From Bacteroidales bacterium (GTDB lineage Bacteria; Bacteroidota; Bacteroidia; Bacteroidales; UBA1715), in assembly GCA_031262005.1 (NCBI GenBank), contig JAISIO010000090.1:1-8257 (forward strand): a stretch of 8,257 bases of DNA. Reading direction: 5' to 3'. Made by a program: the position numbers and the translations under genes. Of this stretch, positions 1-6,920 are shown in pieces; the first letter of the stretch is position 1; each line of letters opens with the position of its first letter. The notes under the pieces are model-generated. The model was not told where the DNA came from. It saw only the letters and a list, made by a program, of their open reading frames with translations, and searched no databases.

Positions 1-43
1 AGGCAGCATATTTTGTGTAAAACTCGCACGCATACTCTAATTT

Positions 44-71
44 AATTTACAATTTGTAATTTGCAATTACA
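44..71. repeat. AATT(N3) heptamer array at the acyltransferase promoter
   Basis: Four consecutive 7-bp units start with AATT: AATTTAC (44-50), AATTTGT (51-57), AATTTGC (58-64) and AATTACA (65-71). The same bases also form nested dyads, for example TTACAA (47-52) facing TTGTAA (54-59). The array covers the putative -33 box (60-63). A related array lies before coaD. The periodicity is seen directly. Whether it has a regulatory role or is simply a degenerate intergenic repeat is unknown. Confidence 0.6.
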
Positions 72-88
72 ATTAATTTGTACTTTTG
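60..88 (+). promoter_or_regulatory. Bacteroidota-type promoter for the acyltransferase gene
   Basis: TTTG at 60-63, a 17-bp spacer and TACTTTTG at 81-88 match the Bacteroidota primary sigma factor consensus (TTTG/TAnnTTTG). The start of transcription would fall near 93-96, leaving roughly a 10-nt leader before the ATG at 104. The match is read directly; activity is inferred. It also argues against the in-frame TTG at 86 as a start, because that codon lies inside the -7 box. Confidence 0.65.
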
Positions 89-103
89 CTCAAAAGAAAC
101 AAA

Positions 104-1072
104 ATGAATAGAAAAGATAGGTGGAAGAAAATCCGACGGAGCATTAAATATCCGATTCTCATTCTTTATCTCCGTATTTTTATGTTCACGTTGCGTTTTA
201 TTCCCCGCCGCCCGCTTCTTGCTTATCACTCAATGTGGGCGCGCTTAGCTTTTAAGGTGCTTCGCAAAGAGCGCACCAAAACAATTACCAATTTAACCAA
301 AGTTTTTGGACACGAAAAATCGCCGAAAGAAATTTACCGCATGGCGCAAGAAGTGTTTGTGAATCAAACGGTGAATTTTACCGATTATATAGCCACTGCG
401 CACTGCACAAAACTGTCGCAATTCAAGTTTTTCGATATTATTGGCGAAGAAAATTTAAAGAAAGAATACGATAAAGGTAAAGGGGTAATTTGCCTCATGA
501 GCCATACCGGAGCATGGGAATTTTCTGCGATTTTGCCTCCGCTTATGGGCTATACCACCTCGGCGGTAAGCCGTTCGCTGCCCAATCAAGCTATTGACCG
601 ACTGATAGTGGAAGCCCGCGAACGTCGTGGAATGAAAAATATAACTCGTGGCGGCGGTTACAAAGTTCTGCTGGAGCACATTACCAAAGGCGATTGTTTT
701 ATAATAATGATTGACCAAGATACCAAAACAAAAGGCGTGTTTGTTGATTTTTTTGGAAAGAAAGCATTTACGCCGCTTGGTGCTGCAATTCTTGCAAAAA
801 AAACCGGAGCTCCGTTAGTCCCAATGTTTATGCGCCGAACGCCCGAAAATAGATATGAATTTTCTATTCAACCGGCTATTCCTTACATTAATACCGGCGA
901 TGATGAGTTTGACCTGCAATACAATACTCAGCAATATACTACTTGCATTGAAAATTTTATAAAACAATATCCTACACAATGGGTGTGGATGCACGAACGC
1001 TGGAAAACAACCGAAAACGATGTTGAAAAATATAGCAGCGACAAAAAAATTGTGGTAGAGAAAATAAAGTAG
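104..1072 (+). CDS. LpxL/HtrB-like lysophospholipid acyltransferase family protein
   Basis: This is a 322-residue inner-membrane acyltransferase of the lipid A late-acyltransferase (LPLAT) superfamily. Such enzymes transfer an acyl chain to a lipid A precursor or another lysolipid at the cytoplasmic membrane. A basic N-terminus (residues 1-14) is followed by one hydrophobic segment (about 16-33). The HxxxxE catalytic motif is H134-TGAW-E139. The D204-Q-D206 region and the following GVFVDFFG and FTPLGAAILAKKTGAPLVP segments match the usual family layout, and length is typical. ATG 104 was chosen over the in-frame TTG at 86 because the latter lies in the -7 box. No Shine-Dalgarno is seen, as is usual in Bacteroidota. 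The gene lies 58 nt upstream of coaD on the same strand. The substrate (lipid A or another amphiphile such as an amino-acid lipid) cannot be read from the sequence. Confidence 0.88.
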   Translation: MNRKDRWKKIRRSIKYPILILYLRIFMFTLRFIPRRPLLAYHSMWARLAFKVLRKERTKTITNLTKVFGHEKSPKEIYRMAQEVFVNQTVNFTDYIATAHCTKLSQFKFFDIIGEENLKKEYDKGKGVICLMSHTGAWEFSAILPPLMGYTTSAVSRSLPNQAIDRLIVEARERRGMKNITRGGGYKVLLEHITKGDCFIIMIDQDTKTKGVFVDFFGKKAFTPLGAAILAKKTGAPLVPMFMRRTPENRYEFSIQPAIPYINTGDDEFDLQYNTQQYTTCIENFIKQYPTQWVWMHERWKTTENDVEKYSSDKKIVVEKIK

Positions 1073-1098
1073 GATTTAGGAAACAGGAATTAGGACTA
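1071..1098. repeat. AGGA(N3) heptamer array after the acyltransferase stop
   Basis: Four perfectly spaced 7-bp units are present: AGGATTT, AGGAAAC, AGGAATT and AGGACTA, with AGGA at 1071, 1078, 1085 and 1092. The first unit overlaps the TAG stop codon (1070-1072). This is seen directly. It is probably a degenerate intergenic tandem repeat; no function is evident. Confidence 0.6.
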
Positions 1099-1109
1099 AT
1101 TCATTTTCG

Positions 1110-1130
1110 TAATTTATAATTAGTAATTGC
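1110..1130. repeat. TAATT(N2) heptamer array abutting the coaD start
   Basis: Three 7-bp units, TAATTTA (1110-1116), TAATTAG (1117-1123) and TAATTGC (1124-1130), end exactly at the coaD ATG. They share the AATT(N3) form of the array at 44-71 and occupy the place where a ribosome binding site would be expected. No Shine-Dalgarno sequence is present. The effect on coaD translation is unknown. Confidence 0.5.
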
Positions 1131-1592
1131 ATGAAAAAAGCTGTATTTCCAGGAAGTTTCGACCCCTTTACTGTGGGGCACAAAGCAATTGTGGAACAAG
1201 CCTTGTCGCTGTTCGACAGCATTATTATTGCAATCGGAGAAAACAACTCAAAAAAATCATTGTTTTCTGCGGAGCAACGTGTGGCGCATATTCAAGCCAT
1301 TTTTGCCAATAATCCCAAAATAACCGTGTGCACCTACAATACTCTCACCGTTGATTTTTGTGAGGCTCAACAAGCGCTGTTTATCATACGCGGCGTGCGC
1401 AATAGTGCCGATTTTGAGTTTGAAAAATCAATTGCACACACAAATTCGGAACTGTGCCCTCGCGTGCAAACACTCTTTTTTATTACACCGCCACAGTTTT
1501 CTCATATTTCATCGTCAATTGTGCGCGATTTGATACAATATAAACGCAATGTTGCAAGTTATATACCTTGTTCAAATTTGTTAGTATGCTAA
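1131..1592 (+). CDS. coaD: Phosphopantetheine adenylyltransferase (PPAT)
   Basis: CoaD is a cytosolic enzyme that transfers the AMP part of ATP to 4'-phosphopantetheine, giving dephospho-CoA, the fourth step of coenzyme A synthesis. The 153-residue length is typical of the family. The nucleotidyltransferase signature is GSFDPFTVGH (residues 8-17, with the TxGH motif at 14-17). Further family landmarks are the RGVRNSADFEFE segment and the C-terminal ISSSIVR motif (126-132), which contributes to ATP binding. All key motifs are intact. ATG 1131 directly precedes the conserved N-terminal strand. There is no Shine-Dalgarno and no clear promoter in the 58-nt gap, so it may be read through from the acyltransferase gene. 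The stop overlaps the next gene's ATG by 7 nt, suggesting translational coupling. Confidence 0.96.
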   Translation: MKKAVFPGSFDPFTVGHKAIVEQALSLFDSIIIAIGENNSKKSLFSAEQRVAHIQAIFANNPKITVCTYNTLTVDFCEAQQALFIIRGVRNSADFEFEKSIAHTNSELCPRVQTLFFITPPQFSHISSSIVRDLIQYKRNVASYIPCSNLLVC

Positions 1593-3139
1593 TTTCTCCC
1601 CGCCATTGCGCATTCAACTTGCAATCCTCTGTTACACATACGAAGACCTCGAAACACGTTCGGCAGAATGCTTTTCTAAAAATTATTGCCTTATGCTGCA
1701 TTGCCCTTCTGGGTGCGTCGGCTAACTATGCCCAAAATTCAGTCTGTTCCATATATGGAACCGCTCCCGATTATGCTAATCAAACTATTACGGTGTATGC
1801 GTATTCCGATTATTTTACCAAACTCGAAGAAAAACTAACGTCGTTTACCGTGGACGAAACGGGGCATTTCTCAGCATCATTTCCGTGTAACACTGTGCGT
1901 GAGATTTTTATGTATTTAGGTGTATATAAATGCTTTGCCTACGCTGTCCCCGGCAAAAATATGGAGCTACTGCTTCCTCCGCGTATTGAAAAAGATTTGG
2001 CAGATGAATTTAATCCGTATTTTAAACACGAAGATTTGAGTATTGGAGTTCTCAACGATTCCGACGGTGGACTGAACGAACTCATGCTTGATTTTACCGG
2101 TGAATATTCCACATTTGTTGAGAATAATTTCCAGATTTTGTATCAGTTGCACGAAAAAAGTTATGTCGATACGCTTGTATACCGTTTAGATAGCATTTTT
2201 GCGCCGTACAGAAGCAATACCTTTTTTGAAGAGTATAAAAATTATGAATTTACCGGCTTGCGTTATATGGTATATATGCGCAATCCCATGACTGTTACAC
2301 GCCGCTATTATGTAAACAAACCGATTTTGTACAACAATGCGGCATACATGAATTTGTTCTGGCAAATGTGGCGCAATTACCTGAAAAATAATCACATGAA
2401 AGGTATGGGCAAGGATATAAAAACGGCAATTATGTACGGAAAAAGTCCACACATGTTTAATGAAGTGATGGAAAAACAGGTAGCTTTTCGTAACGATACG
2501 CTCAAGGAATTGTTTTTGTTGCAATGTTTGGACGATTGTTTCGGAATGCCCGATGTGTTTCCGCCTGCTACCGTAAAACAAACGCTCGATTCACTCATAC
2601 TGATAACCCACATTCCCGAGCATAAACACATAGCGCAAAACATTTGGCGTAAACGAAATGTACTTACGGTGGGCGATACTATTACCGATTTTCACCTTGT
2701 GGATAAAGACAGTGTGCCGTTCAATCTTGAATCATTCAAAGAAAAATATGTGTATATCAATTATTGCCGGTCGGAAAATTATGCCTGCCTGCAAGATTAC
2801 CGAGTGTTGCAAGAGATGAATAAAAAAACCAAGCGCGATTTGCACATTGTAACGCTCAGTGCCGAGAAGGATTTTGACACGTTTCGGAACTTTGTAAACG
2901 ACAATCCGCAGTATAACTGGGAATTTTTGTACGTTACCGATCACCCCGAAGTGTTACAAGCCTATCGCCTGAAAGCCATGCCGAGCTATATGCTTTTAGA
3001 CCCCGATGGCAATCTTGTGCTCGCTTCAGCACCTACACCGCTTGATAATTTTCAGCAGAAATTTGCCGATATTATTATAGAAAAACGCAAAAAAGACGCT
3101 GAAATTAAGAAACAGCAGCATAAATATCGAATGTGGTAG
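1586..3139 (+). CDS. Exported protein with a degenerate C-terminal thioredoxin-like domain
   Basis: This is a 517-residue predicted secreted or periplasmic protein. A polar N-terminal stretch of about 30 residues precedes a hydrophobic signal core (about 31-46) ending in ASANYAQ. Residues about 52-130 look like a beta-rich N-terminal domain of the kind often found in Bacteroidota TlpA/ResA-like proteins (DUF4369-like, tentative). The middle is helical and not recognised. Residues about 360-505 are thioredoxin/TlpA-like, starting at VGDTITDFHL, with a M465-P466 cis-Pro site and an FLYVTD..EV..AYRLKAMPSYMLLDPDG pattern. The position of the CxxC motif reads N398-Y-A-C401, with another Cys at 394, so the normal first cysteine is absent. 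The ATG at 1586 overlaps coaD; a TTG at 1568 is also in frame. The n-region is unusually long, and a downstream non-ATG start (for example TTG 1619) remains possible. The function is probably envelope thiol or structural; a classical disulfide reductase activity is doubtful. Confidence 0.75.
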   Translation: MLISPRHCAFNLQSSVTHTKTSKHVRQNAFLKIIALCCIALLGASANYAQNSVCSIYGTAPDYANQTITVYAYSDYFTKLEEKLTSFTVDETGHFSASFPCNTVREIFMYLGVYKCFAYAVPGKNMELLLPPRIEKDLADEFNPYFKHEDLSIGVLNDSDGGLNELMLDFTGEYSTFVENNFQILYQLHEKSYVDTLVYRLDSIFAPYRSNTFFEEYKNYEFTGLRYMVYMRNPMTVTRRYYVNKPILYNNAAYMNLFWQMWRNYLKNNHMKGMGKDIKTAIMYGKSPHMFNEVMEKQVAFRNDTLKELFLLQCLDDCFGMPDVFPPATVKQTLDSLILITHIPEHKHIAQNIWRKRNVLTVGDTITDFHLVDKDSVPFNLESFKEKYVYINYCRSENYACLQDYRVLQEMNKKTKRDLHIVTLSAEKDFDTFRNFVNDNPQYNWEFLYVTDHPEVLQAYRLKAMPSYMLLDPDGNLVLASAPTPLDNFQQKFADIIIEKRKKDAEIKKQQHKYRMW

Positions 3140-3286
3140 GGTTGTTTGGAAATAAGGCTGAGAAAAGTGGTTTTTTCGCTTGTTTGCCAATATTTTGCAC
3201 TTAGTAAAAAGTGATGATTGATCTCAACCAAACTGAACAATCTCAAAAATCGCCCTTTTGTGGGTTGATGTTTTTAATCAAACGTA

Positions 3287-4078
3287 TCATTCTTTGTATT
3301 CGCCTAAGGCTTTGAAAGAATCGTCAGACGTGGCAACGATTTTTATTGTTTTTCCGAAGGCAATATTCAAGAGATTTATTATTTTTTCCTCTAATGGTTT
3401 TATAAGCCATTTCATTTCTTGCGGACCATTTTTTACCTCCTCGTGAGTTTTTAATCTTAAATCCTCCTTCATTTTTCCACACAATTCTTGCAACTTAGTA
3501 GACGTTCCCCAATGGTTTTCGGCAAATGTAGGCTGTTTGTACTCCAATATTTCCGAGATTTTCCATGAATAGTTAAGGTCTTTGAATGACAGAAATTTTG
3601 GATTAATGTTAGCAACAGTAATAATATTGTTTTCGGCATCTTCCTTAAATCGTAATTCTTTTAGGTTAATACCGTATTGTGCTATAACCTCCACTTGAAG
3701 TGCCCCAATGAATCGAACAGTTTTGTTCTCATGTTTAAATTGCTCATTCCAAGTTCTAGTCAAATTGGTATCTACTTCTATTAGTCCTAAGTCCAAAATA
3801 TGTTTAAGTTCAGCAATATTTAGTTTTCTGTTACGGAGTTCTGCATTCTCTGCCCGAAGTGTGCTATTTGTTTTTTCTATATTGGAAAGACGAGATTTTA
3901 GTTTTGAGTTTTCGTCTTCCATCTTTTTGACAAATAATCCCCATATCACATATATAAGCAATGCTACTCCTACAAGGAGGACTCCATACACGAGAAATTT
4001 ATTAAGAATAAGTAATATTGCGACTGCGATGATTACTAATAAAGTCAGATATATTTTGAGGTTTTTAACGATTTTCAT
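3287..4078 (-). CDS. Two-TM coiled-coil membrane protein, possibly DUF4230-like
   Basis: I do not firmly recognise this 263-residue protein. It has two adjacent hydrophobic segments (about 8-26 and 28-49). A coiled-coil stretch (about 53-92) follows, with L60, I67, L74 and L81 spaced exactly seven apart. The soluble C-terminal domain (about 95-263) contains FIGALQVEVIAQYGINLKEL (123-142) and a following strand-rich segment that resembles the DUF4230 pattern; this is a tentative pattern match only. No lipobox or catalytic motif is seen. Unusually for this window, a good Shine-Dalgarno-like GAGGG (4084-4088) lies 5 nt before the ATG. It starts 31 nt after the PorE-like gene on the same strand, so it may be the last gene of that operon. 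It is visibly AT-rich, with a different feel from its neighbours, so it may also be an independent insertion. Confidence 0.7.
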   Translation of the reverse strand: MKIVKNLKIYLTLLVIIAVAILLILNKFLVYGVLLVGVALLIYVIWGLFVKKMEDENSKLKSRLSNIEKTNSTLRAENAELRNRKLNIAELKHILDLGLIEVDTNLTRTWNEQFKHENKTVRFIGALQVEVIAQYGINLKELRFKEDAENNIITVANINPKFLSFKDLNYSWKISEILEYKQPTFAENHWGTSTKLQELCGKMKEDLRLKTHEEVKNGPQEMKWLIKPLEEKIINLLNIAFGKTIKIVATSDDSFKALGEYKE

Positions 4079-4109
4079 GGTTTCCCTCTGTTGATTACTA
4101 ACAGATCAT

Positions 4110-6902
4110 TTATTCCTCATATTCCTCAAAATCTAACTCAATATACTCCTCTTCTTCCTCATCAGTAGCATCAGCTTGCGAAGTAGTTTGTTTAGATTCG
4201 GGTGCTGGTTCAGGTTTTACTTCGGCTGCAGGTGTCGGCGTTGTTTCCGCTTCCTGAGTTAGTATTTGTTCGTCTTCTATATCATATTCGTCATAGATTC
4301 CCTCTTCTTCCTCTACGGCAGGTTGCGATTGTTGATTAGTCGCTTCTTCTATCTTTTGTGCGGTTTCTTCGCTTACTTGTATTTGTGTTGAATACGGTTG
4401 TGTGTTCACTTCTGGCTGTTTTTCCTCATCGGTAGATAGAGTTGCTTCTTCGGTAGCTTCTTCGGCGGTTTCAGCCGGCAGCTCTTGTTGCACTCGTATT
4501 TGCATGAAATTTGTTTCCACCTGCGTTTGTTGTGTAGGTTTTTCAGCAGAGGTTTCCAGTTCTACAGTTTCCGTAGTTTCTATGATTTCAATATCCTCTT
4601 CCTCAAAATTTTCGTAGGATTCTATCTCTTCAAACGTTTCTATTTTCTCAAACATTTCTATCTCTTTTGGCGCAGCGGTTGTGTCAATAGTTGTATCAAT
4701 GCTTGTGTCAGGAATTGTATCGGTAGCCTGTTCTACTTGCTGCGGTTGAACTGCCGGAGTTGGAGTGCCTTCATGATTAAACTCCACGGTTTCGTCCAAA
4801 GTATATTCAGGCTCTTCGGTGAAATCTCTCGAAACGGGAACAGATTGTCGCACTTTTTGTTGTTTTACACTATTAAGTTCGTCTTCTACTGGACGTTTGT
4901 TTACTTTAATTTCCGATTCAATTTCGTTCATCAAATTTTCTTCTTCTTCAAACGAAACGGCTACAATTTCTATTTTACGTTGGTACGATGCTGTTGGGCT
5001 ATATACCGATTTCCAACGTTGTCCACGGTCGCTTAAGGCAAGACGTTCTTGCTCGCTGGCATTCGGCATAATGGCTTCGTCGGTCAATGAACCAATAGGT
5101 TCTTGTATAAATTTCACACTTCCTTTTCCGGTGTTCGGTTCATTTTGGGTGAATTTAGCCAATGCGCCGCCATTATATTCGTTAAAGTAATTTTGAAGAC
5201 ACGAAATACGTCGTTTTGCAAGCACCTCGTTATAATCGGTAAAACCTACGGGACTGGCGTAACCTTTCAGTGCAATCACTATGTCCAAACCGTCGTTACA
5301 CAATATATTTACCAATTGAGAGAAAAGTTCCAAATTATTGTATTGTTCACGTGCATCTTTGAAAAATGCGTCTACATCACGCACATCTTCCGAAAATGAT
5401 TCTACCGATGAATATTGAGTATATCCGTAAACGAAATTGTTGCGTTGCAACATATAATCGCTGAACAATTGTGAATATACATCGGTTGTTGTAGAATCTT
5501 TCGAGCGAGGATTTGGGAAGTCATTATCAAAATACAGCGTAATAGGTATCAAATCGGCTATGCGATTGATGGTTTTTTTGGCAAGCGTGTGGTAGTAAAT
5601 GTCGTTAGCATGAGCCACACCAAGTAATTTTGTTGATTCTTCGCGATTGGAAACCCAGTAAGCACGTAACGAATCGCGTGAATAGGAATAATATAAATCG
5701 TTATAGCTCGAATTAACCGGTTTCCCAATATTCGATGCTTTTGCAAATTTATTGTTACGCATATCCACTTTCGAGGTAAATATATCAAGCCCACCAAGTC
5801 CGGCATGCCACTCGCTGCTGAAATAAAGTAACGAGTCGCGAGCATCGTAGAAAGGAGTTACTTCGTTACCCGGAGTGTTAATATTTGTGCCGCAGTTGCG
5901 TGGATTTTCAAAACTATTGTTTGCCTGATTAATGCGAGCATACCAAATATCAAAACCACCCTTGCCGTCTTTACGATCTGATGACCAGAACAGCACTTCG
6001 CCTTGTGGAGTAACAGCCAAATGAGGCGTTGTATTACTTGTATTTTGCATATTAATGCGAGAAGGTAGTTTTTCTATGTCTGAAAATTGTTCTTTTTCCG
6101 CATCAAACTGAGCACGGTATAATGCACAATTGTAACCGGCACATTTGCTGAAATATGCGGTTTTTCCATCGCTCGAAAACGTAAGATTGTTTGCAAGCAT
6201 TGCGGTATCGTTCAATGAATCTACAATAGCAGGAGTTTGCCACACCGAATCGCGCACATAAGCCCGTGATAATTTAGTGGTATAATTTGAGAACACCAAT
6301 GACGTGTCGGCAAGTTGCGCATCTTTGGGGTGCACGGCACCGTAGAAAAACAACGAATCGTTATATTGCACCGGAGCATATTCCGAATACATGGTGTTGA
6401 TTTTCTTTTCGTCAATGCGATGTTGTTTGATGTCTTGCGTTGGAATATTTTTTACATTGCTTGAGCAAATGATTGATTCTTGCTGCGCTCGCACGGTAAA
6501 ATAATCATTGTACTGACGGTTTGCCATATAAAATTGGTCGAAAGCAAAAGCTGCGTCGTCGTACTGTGCACGCATTTTGAGCAGGTCGGCAATCCAAAAA
6601 CTTGCAAGGCGATAGGTAACCGAATCCAATGAATTGGTCATTCGGTAATATTTTTCGGCATCGGTATAATTTTGATAACTGCGGCACGCTTCGGCGCAAT
6701 TATACGCAACTTCGGCATTTTGTTCAAATTCCAACGCTTTGGCAAAAGCCTGATGTGCGCCAAAATAATTGTGCTCCGCTAAGGCACTATCGCCGGCGGC
6801 TTTATAAGCGTCGAAAAATTGTTTTTTGCTTTGCGAAAACCCCACAGTAATGAACAGCGTAAAACACAGGGTTACAAGAAGATATGATAGTATTTTTCTC
6901 AT
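4110..6902 (-). CDS. PorE-like TPR/PD40/OmpA-like protein with long acidic tail
   Basis: This 930-residue exported protein resembles PorE of the type IX secretion system, a periplasmic protein thought to link the apparatus to peptidoglycan. It has a signal peptide (residues 1-23, cleavage before Q24) and a TPR-like helical region (about 25-140). A PD40 beta-propeller region follows (about 150-435), with SDGKTAYFS at 244-252 and G-G-x-D-I repeats centred on D318 and D373. A divergent OmpA-like domain spans about 450-651. It begins at ITLYFDNDFPNP (454) and its core is GYAS..YN..LAKRRI (547-566). R565 is kept, but S550 stands where the peptidoglycan-contacting Asp normally is, and there are insertions on both sides of the core. 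No carboxypeptidase-regulatory domain is apparent between PD40 and OmpA. Residues 652-930 are low-complexity and rich in Glu, Thr and Gln. The gene lies 18 nt after the porP-like gene, which is the usual pairing for this family. No Shine-Dalgarno is present. Confidence 0.85.
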   Translation of the reverse strand: MRKILSYLLVTLCFTLFITVGFSQSKKQFFDAYKAAGDSALAEHNYFGAHQAFAKALEFEQNAEVAYNCAEACRSYQNYTDAEKYYRMTNSLDSVTYRLASFWIADLLKMRAQYDDAAFAFDQFYMANRQYNDYFTVRAQQESIICSSNVKNIPTQDIKQHRIDEKKINTMYSEYAPVQYNDSLFFYGAVHPKDAQLADTSLVFSNYTTKLSRAYVRDSVWQTPAIVDSLNDTAMLANNLTFSSDGKTAYFSKCAGYNCALYRAQFDAEKEQFSDIEKLPSRINMQNTSNTTPHLAVTPQGEVLFWSSDRKDGKGGFDIWYARINQANNSFENPRNCGTNINTPGNEVTPFYDARDSLLYFSSEWHAGLGGLDIFTSKVDMRNNKFAKASNIGKPVNSSYNDLYYSYSRDSLRAYWVSNREESTKLLGVAHANDIYYHTLAKKTINRIADLIPITLYFDNDFPNPRSKDSTTTDVYSQLFSDYMLQRNNFVYGYTQYSSVESFSEDVRDVDAFFKDAREQYNNLELFSQLVNILCNDGLDIVIALKGYASPVGFTDYNEVLAKRRISCLQNYFNEYNGGALAKFTQNEPNTGKGSVKFIQEPIGSLTDEAIMPNASEQERLALSDRGQRWKSVYSPTASYQRKIEIVAVSFEEEENLMNEIESEIKVNKRPVEDELNSVKQQKVRQSVPVSRDFTEEPEYTLDETVEFNHEGTPTPAVQPQQVEQATDTIPDTSIDTTIDTTAAPKEIEMFEKIETFEEIESYENFEEEDIEIIETTETVELETSAEKPTQQTQVETNFMQIRVQQELPAETAEEATEEATLSTDEEKQPEVNTQPYSTQIQVSEETAQKIEEATNQQSQPAVEEEEGIYDEYDIEDEQILTQEAETTPTPAAEVKPEPAPESKQTTSQADATDEEEEEYIELDFEEYEE

Positions 6903-6920
6903 ACAATTAATTTTTGCGGT

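Noticed and set aside
86..103. TTG start for the acyltransferase
   Set aside because: The codon is inside the -7 promoter box (81-88), so it would lie upstream of the expected transcript start.
2186..2581. 131-codon minus-strand open frame
   Set aside because: It lies entirely inside the thioredoxin-like protein gene on the opposite strand and shows no domain or start-site signal.
3140..3286. Possible bidirectional terminator between the convergent genes
   Set aside because: Only weak 5-bp hairpins are present (CACTT/AAGTG at 3198-3213, TTGAT/ATCAA at 3265-3281), neither with a GC-rich stem followed by a clear T-run, so no terminator is called.
3708..4094. 128-codon plus-strand open frame
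   Set aside because: It is antisense to the two-TM protein, which has a plausible TM and coiled-coil architecture and a Shine-Dalgarno; the reverse frame is Ser/Phe-rich and shadow-like.
4485..5036. 183-codon plus-strand open frame rich in Phe and Tyr
   Set aside because: It is antisense to the Glu/Thr-rich tail of the PorE-like protein; runs of GAA/GAG codons give TTC/CTC on the other strand, producing a long stop-free frame without gene features.
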